Source: Teichococcus deserti
GTDB taxonomy: Bacteria; Pseudomonadota; Alphaproteobacteria; Acetobacterales; Acetobacteraceae
Direction: 5' to 3'
NCBI RefSeq assembly: GCF_001982615.1
Contig: NZ_MLCO01000027.1
Span: 1-64,000, forward strand
DNA: 64,000 nucleotides
The position numbers and the translations under genes are program-made. This document shows positions 1 to 8,185 of this stretch, in pieces (position 1 is the stretch's first letter; the number at the start of each line of letters is the position of its first letter). The notes under the pieces are model-generated. The model was not told where the DNA came from. It saw nothing but the letters and a program-made list of their open reading frames with translations, and made no database searches.

Positions 1-953
1 AGCGGGACCGAGAGGTTGGCGGTGATCTGCTGGCCGGTGCCGCGGGTGTGCGGCGATTGCTGGTTGTCGCTGCGGAAGGCCTGGGCCTGCACATTCACCG
101 AGGGCAGCAGGGCCGCCATCTGCACGTCGATGGCGTCGCGCGCCGCGGCCTCGTCGAACAGGGCTGCGACCACCGCCGGGTTGTTGCGCATGGCGAGCTC
201 CGCCGCCTCACGCCCGTCGCGCACCGGCATGCCCAGCGGCTGCGGCGCGGTCAGCCGCTCCGGCGACAGGCCGGTGGTGCGGCGGAAGGTGGCGCGGCTG
301 GTCTGCAGATTGCCTTCCGAGCTGGCGCGGGACGCCCGGGCGCCAGCCAGGCGGCTTTCCGCCTGCGCCACGTCGGTGCGGGTGATCTCGCCGACGCGGA
401 AGCGCTCATTGGTGGCATCCAGCTGGCGCTGCAGCACCTGCACGTTGTTGACGTTCAGCCGCAGCGTCTCCTGGTCGCGGATCACCGCGACATAGGAGGA
501 GACGGTGTCGGACAGCACCTGCTGCTCGGCGCTCAGCAGCCGGGCGCGCTGGGCCAGCACCTGGTTCTCGGCCCGCTGGGTCGAGGCCACGGTGCGGCCG
601 CCATTGTACAGCTGCTGCGTCACCGTGGCGTTGACGCCCGCCGTCTGCCGGTCGGCATCGGCATAGAGGCCGCGCGAGCGCGTGGTGCCATTCACATAGC
701 CGGCGTTGCCGGCGACCACGACACTCGGCCGCCAGCCGGACAACGCCTGCGGCACGTTCTCGTCCACCACCCGCAGCTGGGCGCGGGCGGTCTGCAAGGT
801 CGGGTTGTTGGCATAGGCCTGGCTCAGCGCCTCCTGCAGCGTCTGGGCACCGGCATGGGCGGCGGGCAGCGCGAAGACGGCCCCCAGCAGCAGCATGCGG
901 AAGGCGGCGCGGGTCCCGGGGACGAAGCGCTGGGGCGAGCGAGGCTGGGACAC
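1..953 (-). CDS. tolC: TolC family outer membrane efflux protein (3' end outside window)
   Basis: Outer-membrane channel of the TolC family, the exit duct for type I secretion or RND efflux. The minus-strand reading starts at a GTG at 953 with GAGGAG a few bases upstream. An N-terminal hydrophobic signal (LLLGAVFALPAAHA) is followed by the family opening LQEALSQAYANNPTL, then long heptad-like helices (RLLSAEQQVLSDTVSSYVAV) and QLYNGGR, all typical of the first TolC half repeat. About 317 codons are visible and the C-terminal part lies beyond base 1. It follows the PCMT-like gene on the same strand after 182 bp, a pairing common in alphaproteobacteria. Start codon is moderately certain; family assignment is firm. 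Confidence 0.88.
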   Translation of the reverse strand, partial: MSQPRSPQRFVPGTRAAFRMLLLGAVFALPAAHAGAQTLQEALSQAYANNPTLQTARAQLRVVDENVPQALSGWRPSVVVAGNAGYVNGTTRSRGLYADADRQTAGVNATVTQQLYNGGRTVASTQRAENQVLAQRARLLSAEQQVLSDTVSSYVAVIRDQETLRLNVNNVQVLQRQLDATNERFRVGEITRTDVAQAESRLAGARASRASSEGNLQTSRATFRRTTGLSPERLTAPQPLGMPVRDGREAAELAMRNNPAVVAALFDEAAARDAIDVQMAALLPSVNVQAQAFRSDNQQSPHTRGTGQQITANLSVP

Positions 954-1091
954 CGGCGGGCTCCTCGGAAGGCCTTTGGCATGAATCGGTCGCGGCAGGC
1001 GCCGAACCCGGCCCTGCCGCAGGCAGGCTAGCGAAGCTGCCGCCGGGCGGCCAGCCACCTTGCGGGGACCGCATGCGGGTTGCGCGCCAGG

Positions 1092-1109
1092 TGCGACATG
1101 TATGTCGCA
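1092..1109. promoter_or_regulatory. 18-bp palindrome upstream of tolC
   Basis: TGCGACAT-gt-ATGTCGCA is a near-perfect palindrome lying about 140 bp upstream of the tolC start and 27 bp past the PCMT-like stop. There is no T-run, so it is not an obvious intrinsic terminator. A dimeric repressor site (for example TetR or MarR type) acting on tolC is an inference from symmetry and position only. Confidence 0.35.
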
Positions 1110-1135
1110 GCCCGGCGCGGCCCTGGATCGAAGAC

Positions 1136-1807
1136 TTAGAAGGAAAAACCCGGCTGCGGCTGGAATTCGGCCAGCACGGCCGTGTTGCAGTCGAAGGCCT
1201 CGGTCACGCTGAAGGCGCCGCCCATGCGGCGGCCCAGCACGGCGGCGCCGGCCTGGCCAGGGCGGCGGCGCAGCGCCACCAGCCGGCCGCCTTCGGGCAG
1301 CTGCTCGACCAGCGCCGGCGGAATCTCCGGCACGGCACCCTCGATGATGATGACGTCATAAGGCGCGCCGGCGGGGTGGCCGGCGGTGGCCGGACCTTCC
1401 ACCAGCTGCAGGCTGCCCGGCGCCAGGCTGAGCTCGGCCAGCGCCGCGCGACCCTGCGCGGTCAGCGCGGCATCGCCCTCCACCGCCGTGACGCGGGCGC
1501 CCATGCGGGCGGCGACGGCGGCGCCATAGCCGGCGCCGGCGGCCAGCAGCAGCACGGACTCGCCGGCGCGGATCTGCGCCAGCTGCAGCAGGCGGGCCAG
1601 CATCATCGGCTGCAGCAGCACGCGGCCCTGGCCCAGCGGCACATCCTCGTCGGCATGGGCGCGGGCTTCCAGAGCGGGCGCCACGAAACGGTGCCGGGGC
1701 AGGTCCAGCATGGCCGAGATGATGCGCGGATCGGTGACCTTGTTGGGACGGAGCTGCCCGTCCACCATCCATTTGCGGGCGCCCGCGAAATCTCCAGCGA
1801 AACTCAT
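1136..1807 (-). CDS. Protein-L-isoaspartate O-methyltransferase-like protein
   Basis: SAM-dependent methyltransferase of the PCMT family, 223 aa, cytoplasmic. The family normally methylates L-isoaspartyl residues for repair. Visible features are the N-terminal MVDGQLRPNKVTD segment, the RFVAP motif near residue 40, and motif I (LLLAAGAGYGAAV) near residues 86-98. The usual substrate loop GQTISQP is altered to GRVLLQP and motif I lacks the usual acidic residue, so repair activity is uncertain. Start chosen at MSFAG (1807) because upstream residues in the frame are not family-like. It sits 182 bp before tolC on the same strand, as in many alphaproteobacteria. Confidence 0.8.
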   Translation of the reverse strand: MSFAGDFAGARKWMVDGQLRPNKVTDPRIISAMLDLPRHRFVAPALEARAHADEDVPLGQGRVLLQPMMLARLLQLAQIRAGESVLLLAAGAGYGAAVAARMGARVTAVEGDAALTAQGRAALAELSLAPGSLQLVEGPATAGHPAGAPYDVIIIEGAVPEIPPALVEQLPEGGRLVALRRRPGQAGAAVLGRRMGGAFSVTEAFDCNTAVLAEFQPQPGFSF

Positions 1808-1969
1808 CGCCTGCCGTCCTCGACTGCCGGGCACGGACCCATTTCCCATGCCTTGGCGGGTTTATAGGGGCTGCGCCCGACCCGGCCAAGCCGGCGGCAC
1901 CTTTCCCGGCATCCACCCGGCCGCTGCCCCCTGGACAGCCCCTGTCCCACCCGCTAAAGCCGCCCCCAT

Positions 1970-2043
1970 GGTCGGTTGGCCGAGTGGTTAGGCTCGGGAC
2001 TGCAAATCCCGCCACGCCGGTTCGATTCCGGCACCGACCTCCA
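1970..2043 (+). tRNA. tRNA-Cys (GCA)
   Basis: A complete cloverleaf: acceptor GGTCGGT pairs with ACCGACC, the anticodon loop reads CTGCAAA (GCA), the T arm is GCCGG-TTCGATT-CCGGC, the discriminator is T, and CCA is encoded. U73 is characteristic of tRNA-Cys. It lies alone between the PCMT-like gene (opposite strand) and tRNA-Asn. Confidence 0.95.
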
Positions 2044-2201
2044 CCCTCCCCTTGCAAAATTCGCAACTGTTCCAGCGCCCTGACGCCTGTCCGGGCGCCT
2101 TTCCTCATGCCGCGAACGTGTTCGGCATTTTCGTGGCGGAACGATTGCAAACCCCTCTTGCGCGGCCCATCGGCGCCGACTATATCCCGGCCACACGCTG
2201 A

Positions 2202-2277
2202 TCCCTGATAGCTCAGCTGGTAGAGCACGCGACTGTTAATCGCTAGGTCGTTGGTTCGAGTCCAACTCGGGGAGCCA
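2202..2277 (+). tRNA. tRNA-Asn (GTT)
   Basis: Acceptor TCCCTGA pairs with TCGGGGA. The D arm contains AGCTCAGCTGGTAGAGC, the anticodon loop CTGTTAA gives GTT, the T loop has TTCGAGT, the discriminator is G, and CCA is encoded. It lies 158 bp after tRNA-Cys on the same strand and is followed at once by a strong terminator. Confidence 0.96.
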
Positions 2278-2284
2278 ATGTGAG

Positions 2285-2312
2285 GGGGCGCCGGAAACGG
2301 CGCCCCTTTTCT
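2285..2312 (+). terminator. Intrinsic terminator after tRNA-Asn
   Basis: A perfect 9-bp stem (GGGGCGCCG/CGGCGCCCC) closed by a GAAA tetraloop at 2294-2297 and followed by TTTTCTGTTG. It lies 8 bp after the tRNA-Asn CCA end. Confidence 0.92.
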
Positions 2313-2406
2313 GTTGTCCGGCGCTGCAAATGGCCGCCCGCCTCTCCGGGGAAGCGAACGCTCCCCCGGATGCCGCGATGGGGCCTCGCCCGGCAGAAAT
2401 GACGTG

Positions 2407-3546
2407 TCAGAAACGCCCGGCCGCAGCCGGCGCGATCCAGGACAGTGCGCCGGCGCAGAACACCGCGACGGTCGCCCGGGCGGCCGGATCCACCACCACC
2501 ACGTCGCCGCGCAGCCCTGTCTCCAGCCGGCCGCGATCCCTCAGGCCCGCGGCGCGCGCCGGATTGGCGCTGATCAGCGCCCAGGCCTGGGCCAGGTCGA
2601 GCACCCCCCGCCCCTGCAGGATGAAGGCCGCCTGCATCAGGCAGGGCCAGACATAGTCCGAGGCCAGGATGGTGACGATGCCCTGCTCGGCCAGCGGCGC
2701 CGCGCTGGCCCAGCCCAGGTGGCTGCCGCCCCGCACCACATTGGGCGCGCCCATCACCACATCCTCGCCGCGGGCACGGGCGTCGCGGCCAACCTCTTCC
2801 GCCATCGGGAACTCGCAGATCGCGGCGCCGAGCGCGCGGTGCAGCGCGCGGTCCTCCAGCGTCGCATCGTCATGGCTGAGCATCGACATCCCGCGGGCGC
2901 GGGCGGCGGCGGCCAGGCGCTCGCGCGCGGCGGGCATGGCATGGCGCTCGGCCAGGACGGTCTCGGCCATGGCGCGGATTTCCGCGACGCCGACGCCGGC
3001 ACGCTCGGCGTATTTCGACGCTGCGGCTTCCTTGACGAGCTTCCGCGCGATTCCGGGCGTGTGGTCGTTGAAGGCCAGGAGATCAACGCGGCCCGCCGCG
3101 ATATCGGCCAGCGCGGTGTCGAGGGCGGCCAGGTTGTCGACCTCGAAGCGCAGATGCACGCGCAGGTCGGCGGCGAGGCCGGGCCGCGCCGTCTCGAGCT
3201 CCGCCAGCAGCGTCTTCCAGGCTTCCAGCGAGCGCAGCCCCGGCTCCCAGGACAGCGTCACGCCCAGGAAGGCGGTGGTGATGCCGGCGGCCAGGATCTG
3301 CGCCGCCGAATCCCGCAGCGCCTGCGGCGCCGGGATCGACACGCCCGGGCGCGGCTGGAACTGCCGCTCATGCGCGTCGCCATGGATGTCGACGATACCG
3401 GGCATGACCAGCAGCCCGCTGGCGTCGAAGCGGCGGGCGTCGGGCGCCGCGGCCTCGGCGACGGTGCCGTTGCTCAGCGCCAGCGTGCCGGCGGCGAGCG
3501 TCGCGTCGCGCAGCACCTGTCCGCCCGTGATGGTCCAGCCTGTCAT
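2407..3546 (-). CDS. phnM: PhnM-like amidohydrolase, second copy (RPnTP diphosphatase family)
   Basis: A 379-aa metal-dependent amidohydrolase of the PhnM family, which cleaves pyrophosphate from alpha-D-ribose-1-alkylphosphonate-5-triphosphate. The metal motif is DIHGDAHER (His55, Gly, Asp, His59), and SHDD, APNVVRGGSH and ASDYV further on are family signatures. It is the downstream partner of phnF (ATGA overlap at 3543-3546) and diverges from the C-P lyase operon, which carries its own phnM at 8889-10028. The HGDAHER variant versus HTDNLER in the other copy shows two subfamilies. A distinct substrate or regulatory role is possible but not shown by sequence. Confidence 0.85.
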   Translation of the reverse strand: MTGWTITGGQVLRDATLAAGTLALSNGTVAEAAAPDARRFDASGLLVMPGIVDIHGDAHERQFQPRPGVSIPAPQALRDSAAQILAAGITTAFLGVTLSWEPGLRSLEAWKTLLAELETARPGLAADLRVHLRFEVDNLAALDTALADIAAGRVDLLAFNDHTPGIARKLVKEAAASKYAERAGVGVAEIRAMAETVLAERHAMPAARERLAAAARARGMSMLSHDDATLEDRALHRALGAAICEFPMAEEVGRDARARGEDVVMGAPNVVRGGSHLGWASAAPLAEQGIVTILASDYVWPCLMQAAFILQGRGVLDLAQAWALISANPARAAGLRDRGRLETGLRGDVVVVDPAARATVAVFCAGALSWIAPAAAGRF

Positions 3547-4319
3547 GTCTCGTGTCCCGCGCCGTCCTCGATGACGATCTGCACGCGCCCGGCGGCGTAG
3601 CGCGACAGGGTGTAGTCGATGGGCCGCCCCTCGGCGTCGGCGTTCAGCGCCTCGGCCACCATCACCGGGCGGGCGCGCGCCTGCTGCAGCGTCTCGGCCT
3701 CTTCCGGCGTCGGCAAGGCGGCGGTCAGCCGGGTCCAGACCCGGCGGTAATCCGGCACGCCGCAGGCGCGCAGCGCCGCGGTGATGCTGCCGGTCGCCTG
3801 CAGCTCGGCATCCATGCCGGCGAAGCGCGGCAGCACGAAATGGTGGCGTCCGACCACGACCGGGCGGCCATCGGCCAGGCCCAGCCGCTCCACCGCCAGC
3901 ACCGGGCGGCCGGGGTGCAGGCGCAGCGCCTCGGCCACCGCCGGCTCGGCCGGAATTTCCTTGACCCAGAGCACCCGGCCTTCCGGCTCGCGGTTCTGCG
4001 CCCGGATCACCTCCGAGAAGCGCGTGCGGGGCCCGAGGCGATAATCCACCACGTCCTCCGCCACGAAGGAGCCGCGCCCCTGCTCGATGCGGATCAGCCC
4101 GCGCAGCGCCAGCGAGTCGAGCGCGCGGCGCACGGTGTGGCGGTTGACGCCGTGCTGGGCGGCCAGCGCCGCCTCGGTCGGCAGGCGGCTGCCGGGCGGG
4201 CTCTGCCCCTCGGCGATGGCGCGCTCCAGCGACAGGGCGATCTGCCGCCACAGCGAGACACCCTCGCCGCGCGCCAGGTTGGGCTCGCGGTGGGGTTCGT
4301 TCGGAAAAGGCTGCGTCAT
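3543..4319 (-). CDS. phnF: Phosphonate metabolism GntR-family regulator PhnF
   Basis: A 258-aa HutC-subfamily GntR repressor. The N-terminal winged helix (about residues 22-85: LWRQIALSLERAI, SRLPTEAALAAQHGVNRHTV, GRGSFVA) is followed by a UTRA ligand-binding domain. PhnF proteins control C-P lyase operons. Start at the ATG at 4319; the stop overlaps the following phnM-like start. It is divergent from phnG with 104 bp between, where a GTCTAGAC palindrome sits. Its ligand is unknown from sequence; phosphonate or phosphate control is inferred from the neighbours. Confidence 0.87.
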   Translation of the reverse strand: MTQPFPNEPHREPNLARGEGVSLWRQIALSLERAIAEGQSPPGSRLPTEAALAAQHGVNRHTVRRALDSLALRGLIRIEQGRGSFVAEDVVDYRLGPRTRFSEVIRAQNREPEGRVLWVKEIPAEPAVAEALRLHPGRPVLAVERLGLADGRPVVVGRHHFVLPRFAGMDAELQATGSITAALRACGVPDYRRVWTRLTAALPTPEEAETLQQARARPVMVAEALNADAEGRPIDYTLSRYAAGRVQIVIEDGAGHET

Positions 4320-4362
4320 GGAAAGTTCAAGCTCGGCGCCGATGGGTCGTGGCAATTTCGCG

Positions 4363-4391
4363 TTGACGGTAACCGGGCGGATATCTAGTTG
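4363..4391 (+). promoter_or_regulatory. Candidate phnG promoter
   Basis: TTGACG at 4363-4368 is followed 17 bp later by TAGTTG at 4386-4391. The -35 box is good and the -10 box is weak. Placement directly before the palindrome at 4391-4402 would let a repressor cover the start site. Prediction from sequence only. Confidence 0.35.
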
Positions 4392-4402
4392 TCTAGACGT
4401 CT
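4391..4402. promoter_or_regulatory. Candidate PhnF operator
   Basis: GTCTAGAC (4391-4398) is a perfect palindrome, overlapping a second one, AGACGTCT (4395-4402). GntR/HutC-family regulators typically bind GTCTAGAC-type sites. It lies between divergent phnF and phnG, 33 bp before the phnG start, so it could repress both directions. The assignment is inferred from position and motif. Confidence 0.6.
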
Positions 4403-4423
4403 CAACAAGACCGAAAGCCTCCC

Positions 4424-4885
4424 GTGTTCCTTTCCCTTGAAGCTGCTCCCCAAGAGGACCGACGCCGCTGGATGGCGGTGCTGGCCCGGGCCAGCCGGAC
4501 CGATCTTCAGGCCCGACTCGCCGATTGCCCTGCTTTGCCCCCGCATTCCCGCCTGCGCGGCCCCGAGACCGGGCTGATGATGCTGCGCGGCCGTGCCGGC
4601 GGCGACGGCGCACCCTTCAACCTGTCCGAGATCACCGTCACCCGCTGCGCCGTTTCCCTGCCCGACGGCCAGGTGGGCCATGCCTATGTCACCGGCCGCG
4701 ACCTGGCCCAGGCGGAGCTCGCGGCGCTGGTCGATGCCGCGCTGCAGGATCCGGCCCGGCGCGCAGCGCTGCTGGATGTGGTGATCGAGCCGCTGGCGGC
4801 CGCCCAGGCCGAGGCGGCGGCGGCGCAGTCGCGCAAGGCGGCGGCGACGCGCGTGCAATTCTTCACCATGGCGACCATGCGATGA
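4424..4885 (+). CDS. phnG: C-P lyase complex subunit PhnG
   Basis: A 153-aa PhnG, part of the PhnGHIJ core that transfers alkylphosphonate to the ribose C1 of ATP with loss of adenine. The N-terminal RRRWMAVLARAS and the TVTRCAV / GHAYVTGRD segments match the family. It begins at GTG 4424; no strong ribosome-binding site is seen. Its TGA overlaps the phnH ATG (ATGA at 4882-4885), so translation is probably coupled. It is the first gene of an eight-gene operon. Confidence 0.93.
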   Translation: MFLSLEAAPQEDRRRWMAVLARASRTDLQARLADCPALPPHSRLRGPETGLMMLRGRAGGDGAPFNLSEITVTRCAVSLPDGQVGHAYVTGRDLAQAELAALVDAALQDPARRAALLDVVIEPLAAAQAEAAAAQSRKAAATRVQFFTMATMR

Positions 4886-5448
4886 TCCGCCCCGCTTTCG
4901 TCGAGCCCGTGCTCGACGCCCAGGATTGCTTCCGCGCTGTGCTGGAGGCGATGAGCCGCCCGGGCCGCGTGCAGCGCCTGACCATGGCGCTCGACGCCCC
5001 TGCCCCCCTGGCGCCGGCCAGCGCCGCCGTGCTGCTGACCCTGGTCGATGCCGAGGCGCCGCTCTGGCTCGATGCCGGGGAAGAGGCCGAGGGCTGGATC
5101 CGCTTCCATGCCGGCTGCCCGCTCGCCGTCCAGGCCGAGGCCTCTTTCCTGTTGGCCACCGGCACGCCGCCTGCCCTGGCGGATCTGCGCCAGGGTTCGG
5201 ACGAAACGCCGCAGGATGGCGCCACGCTGATCATCCAGGTCGAAAGCCTGGAGGAAGGCGCCGGCTGGCATCTGACCGGCCCCGGCATCGAGAAAGAGCA
5301 TCGGCTGAACGTCACGGGGCTGCCCCCCGGCTTCGCCAGCGAGCGAAGCCGTCTCGCGAAAAATTATCCGCGCGGCGTCGACATCATTCTGTGTGCCGGC
5401 GACCGCCTGGCGGCCCTGCCGCGCACCACCCGGATCGAGGAGGGCTGA
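4882..5448 (+). CDS. phnH: C-P lyase subunit PhnH
   Basis: A 188-aa PhnH, a PLP-transferase-like fold component of the core C-P lyase complex. Family features are FRAVLEAMSRPGR near the N terminus, the ALLTLVDAEAPLW-like region, FHAGCPL, and the C-terminal YPRGVDIILCAGDRLAALPRTT. The start overlaps the phnG stop, and phnI follows after 3 bp. Length is normal. Confidence 0.93.
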   Translation: MIRPAFVEPVLDAQDCFRAVLEAMSRPGRVQRLTMALDAPAPLAPASAAVLLTLVDAEAPLWLDAGEEAEGWIRFHAGCPLAVQAEASFLLATGTPPALADLRQGSDETPQDGATLIIQVESLEEGAGWHLTGPGIEKEHRLNVTGLPPGFASERSRLAKNYPRGVDIILCAGDRLAALPRTTRIEEG

Positions 5449-5451
5449 GCC

Positions 5452-6555
5452 ATGGCCTATGTCGCCGTCAAAGGGGGCGAGAAGGCGATCAGCCACGCCC
5501 ATGACTGGCTGGCCGAGACCCGGCGCGGCAACCCCGCCCTGCCGGAGCTCGAGGTCGACCAGATCGAGCAGCAGCTGGGCCTGGCCGTCGACCGCGTCAT
5601 GGCGGAAGGCGCCTGCCACGACCGCGGCCTCGCCGCGCTGGCCATCAAGCAGGCCCAGGGCGACCTGATCGAGGCGGCCTTCCTGCTGCGCGCCTATCGC
5701 ACCACCCTGCCCCGCTTCGGCCATGCGGCGCCGCTGGACACCGCGACGATGCGCATCCGCCGTCGCGTCTCGGCCACCTACAAGGATCTGCCGGGCGGCC
5801 AGGTGCTGGGCCCGACCTATGACTATACCCACCGGCTGCTCGACTTCTCGCTGGCCGCCGCCGGCGAGGCGCCGCCCCCCGCGCCCCAGGCCGCCGTCGC
5901 CCAGCCCGAGGCGCTGCGGGTGACCGAGCTGCTGGCCCGCGAAGGCCTGATGGCCCGCGACAGCGAGAGCGACGCCGAGCCGCCCGACCTGACCCGCCAG
6001 CCGCTGGATTTCCCGGCCTCGCGCGCCGCGCGGCTGCAGAACCTGGCCCGCGGCGACGAGGGCTTCCTGCTCGGCCTCGGCTATTCCACCCAGCGCGGCT
6101 ATGGCGGCAACCACCCCTTCGTCGGCGAGATCCGCCAGGGGCATGTGACCGTCGCCTTCACGCCGCCCGAGCTTGGCTTCGAGATCGAGCTGGGAGACAT
6201 CCTGGTCACCGAATGCCAGATGGTGAACCAGTTCCACGGCTCGAAAGCGGAGCCGCCGCAATTCACCCGCGGCTATGGCCTGGTGCTGGGCGCCGGCGAG
6301 CGCAAGGCCATGGCCATGTCGCTGGTCGACCGCGCGCTGATGGCCGGCGAGCTGGGCGAGGACCGCGTCGCCCCCGCCCAGGACGAGGAATTCGTCCTGC
6401 TGCATTCCGACAATGTCGAGGCGACCGGCTTCGTCGAGCATCTGAAGCTGCCGCATTACGTCGATTTCCAGAGCGAGCTGGAGGTGGTCCGCCGCATGCG
6501 CGCGACCGCGATCGCCGAAGCCAGCAGCCCCGCCGAGAAGGAGCTGGCCGAATGA
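5452..6555 (+). CDS. phnI: C-P lyase subunit PhnI
   Basis: A 367-aa PhnI, the nucleosidase subunit that with PhnG, H and L makes ribose-1-phosphonate-5-triphosphate from ATP and phosphonate. Opens MAYVAVKGGEKAI and carries AEGACHDRGLAALAIKQAQGD-type family sequence and RRRVSATYKDLPGGQ. The C-terminal domain contains LGLGYSTQRGYGGNHPF and ECQMVNQF. Its TGA overlaps the ATG of phnJ at 6552. Length is normal for the family. Confidence 0.94.
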   Translation: MAYVAVKGGEKAISHAHDWLAETRRGNPALPELEVDQIEQQLGLAVDRVMAEGACHDRGLAALAIKQAQGDLIEAAFLLRAYRTTLPRFGHAAPLDTATMRIRRRVSATYKDLPGGQVLGPTYDYTHRLLDFSLAAAGEAPPPAPQAAVAQPEALRVTELLAREGLMARDSESDAEPPDLTRQPLDFPASRAARLQNLARGDEGFLLGLGYSTQRGYGGNHPFVGEIRQGHVTVAFTPPELGFEIELGDILVTECQMVNQFHGSKAEPPQFTRGYGLVLGAGERKAMAMSLVDRALMAGELGEDRVAPAQDEEFVLLHSDNVEATGFVEHLKLPHYVDFQSELEVVRRMRATAIAEASSPAEKELAE

Positions 6556-7415
6556 GCCACGATCCTGGCTACAACTTCGCCTATCTGGACGAGAACACCA
6601 AGCGGATGATCCGCCGCACGCTGCTGAAGGCGGTGGCCATCCCCGGCCACCAGGTGCCCTTCGGGGCGCGCGAGATGCCGCTGCCCTATGGCTGGGGCAC
6701 CGGCGGCATCCAGGTGACGGCGGCGATCCTCGGGCCGCGCGACGTGCTGAAGGTGATCGACCAGGGCGCCGACGACACCACCAACGCCGTCTCGATCCGC
6801 CGCTTCTTCAACCGCGTCGCCGGCGTCGCCACCACCACCCGCACGCCCGAGGCGACGGTCATCCAGACCCGTCACCGCATCCCCGAGGCGACCCTCACCG
6901 AGCAGCAGATCCTGGTCTACCAGGTGCCGATGCCGGAGCCGCTGTTCCGCCTGGAGCCGCGCCTGACCGAGACGCGGCGGATGCATGCGCTGGCCGATTA
7001 CGGCCTGATGCATGTGAAGCTCTACGAGGACATCGCCCGCCACGGCCATGTCGCCAGCGCCTACAACTATCCGGTGATGGTGCAGGAGCGCTATCTGATG
7101 TCGCCCTCGCCGATCCCGGCCTTCGACAATCCGAAGATGCACCGCATGCCGGCGCTGCAGCTCTTCGGCGCCGGGCGCGAGAAGAAGATCTACGCCGTGC
7201 CGCCCTATACCGCGGTGCGCAGCCTGGACTTCGAGGACCATCCCTTCCGGCCGCACCGCGCCGACGCGCCCTGCACGCTCTGCGGGTCGCGCACGTCCTA
7301 TCTGGACGAGGTGGTGACCGACGACCGCGGCGGGCGGATGTTCGTCTGCTCCGACACCGATTACTGCGAGGACCGCCAGTCTACCCAGGCGGCACGCGGG
7401 GAGCAGGCGGCATGA
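6552..7415 (+). CDS. phnJ: C-P lyase radical SAM enzyme PhnJ
   Basis: A 287-aa PhnJ, which cleaves the C-P bond of ribose-1-phosphonate-5-phosphate by radical SAM chemistry, giving alkane and cyclic ribose phosphate. The unusual Fe-S motif CX2CX21C is intact (Cys241, Cys244, Cys266) and is followed by Cys272, the thiyl-radical cysteine. These positions match the E. coli numbering. PLPYGWGTGGIQVTAA and the DYGLMHVKLYEDI region are family hallmarks. Coupled to phnI (overlap at 6552) and to phnK (7412). Confidence 0.96.
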   Translation: MSHDPGYNFAYLDENTKRMIRRTLLKAVAIPGHQVPFGAREMPLPYGWGTGGIQVTAAILGPRDVLKVIDQGADDTTNAVSIRRFFNRVAGVATTTRTPEATVIQTRHRIPEATLTEQQILVYQVPMPEPLFRLEPRLTETRRMHALADYGLMHVKLYEDIARHGHVASAYNYPVMVQERYLMSPSPIPAFDNPKMHRMPALQLFGAGREKKIYAVPPYTAVRSLDFEDHPFRPHRADAPCTLCGSRTSYLDEVVTDDRGGRMFVCSDTDYCEDRQSTQAARGEQAA

Positions 7416-8185
7416 GCCTCCCTCTTCTCGAGGCTTCCGGCCTCAACCTCCGCTTCGGCGCGGTGCGCGCGCTGGACGAGGTCGCCATCGACATCCATCC
7501 CGGCGAGGTCGTCGCCATCGTCGGCGAATCCGGCTCGGGCAAGTCGAGCCTGCTGCGCGTGCTCGCCGGGCAGATGCGGCCTGACGGCGGCACGGTCACC
7601 TATCGCGACCCCTCCTGCGAGGCGCATTCGGTGCATGACATGGGCGAGGCTCCGCTGCGCCGGTTGATGCGCACCGACTGGGGTTTCGTGCATCAGCATG
7701 CCCGCGACGGGTTGCGCATGGGCGTCTCGGCCGGCGGCAATGTCGGCGAGCGGCTGATGGCCATCGGTTCGCGCCACTACGGCAACATCCGCACCGAGGC
7801 GACCGAATGGCTGCAGCGGGTCGAGATCGACCCCAGCCGCATCGACCACCTGCCGCGCACCTTCTCGGGCGGCATGCAGCAGCGGCTGCAGATTGCCCGC
7901 ACCCTGGTCACCCGGCCGCGGCTGGTCTTCATGGACGAGCCGACCGGCGGCCTCGACGTCTCGGTGCAGGCGCGCCTCCTCGACCTGATCCGCGCGCTGG
8001 TCGCCGATCTCGGCATCGCCGTGCTGCTGGTCACCCACGACATCGCCGCGGCGCGCCTGCTGGCGCATCGCATCGTCGTCATGCGCCACGGCCGCGTGGT
8101 CGAGCAGGGCCTGACCGACCGGGTGCTGGACGATCCGCAGCATCCCTACACGCAACTCCTGACCGCCTCGGTGCTGGCCGCATGA
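7412..8185 (+). CDS. phnK: C-P lyase ABC-type ATPase PhnK
   Basis: A 257-aa soluble ABC ATPase that binds the C-P lyase core. Walker A GESGSGKSS lies near residues 38-46, the signature FSGGMQQRLQIA and Walker B LVFMDEPTGGLD follow, and a switch histidine is in LLVTHD. No membrane partner is encoded nearby, consistent with a non-transport role. Overlaps phnJ by 4 bp and phnL by 4 bp. Confidence 0.93.
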   Translation: MSLPLLEASGLNLRFGAVRALDEVAIDIHPGEVVAIVGESGSGKSSLLRVLAGQMRPDGGTVTYRDPSCEAHSVHDMGEAPLRRLMRTDWGFVHQHARDGLRMGVSAGGNVGERLMAIGSRHYGNIRTEATEWLQRVEIDPSRIDHLPRTFSGGMQQRLQIARTLVTRPRLVFMDEPTGGLDVSVQARLLDLIRALVADLGIAVLLVTHDIAAARLLAHRIVVMRHGRVVEQGLTDRVLDDPQHPYTQLLTASVLAA

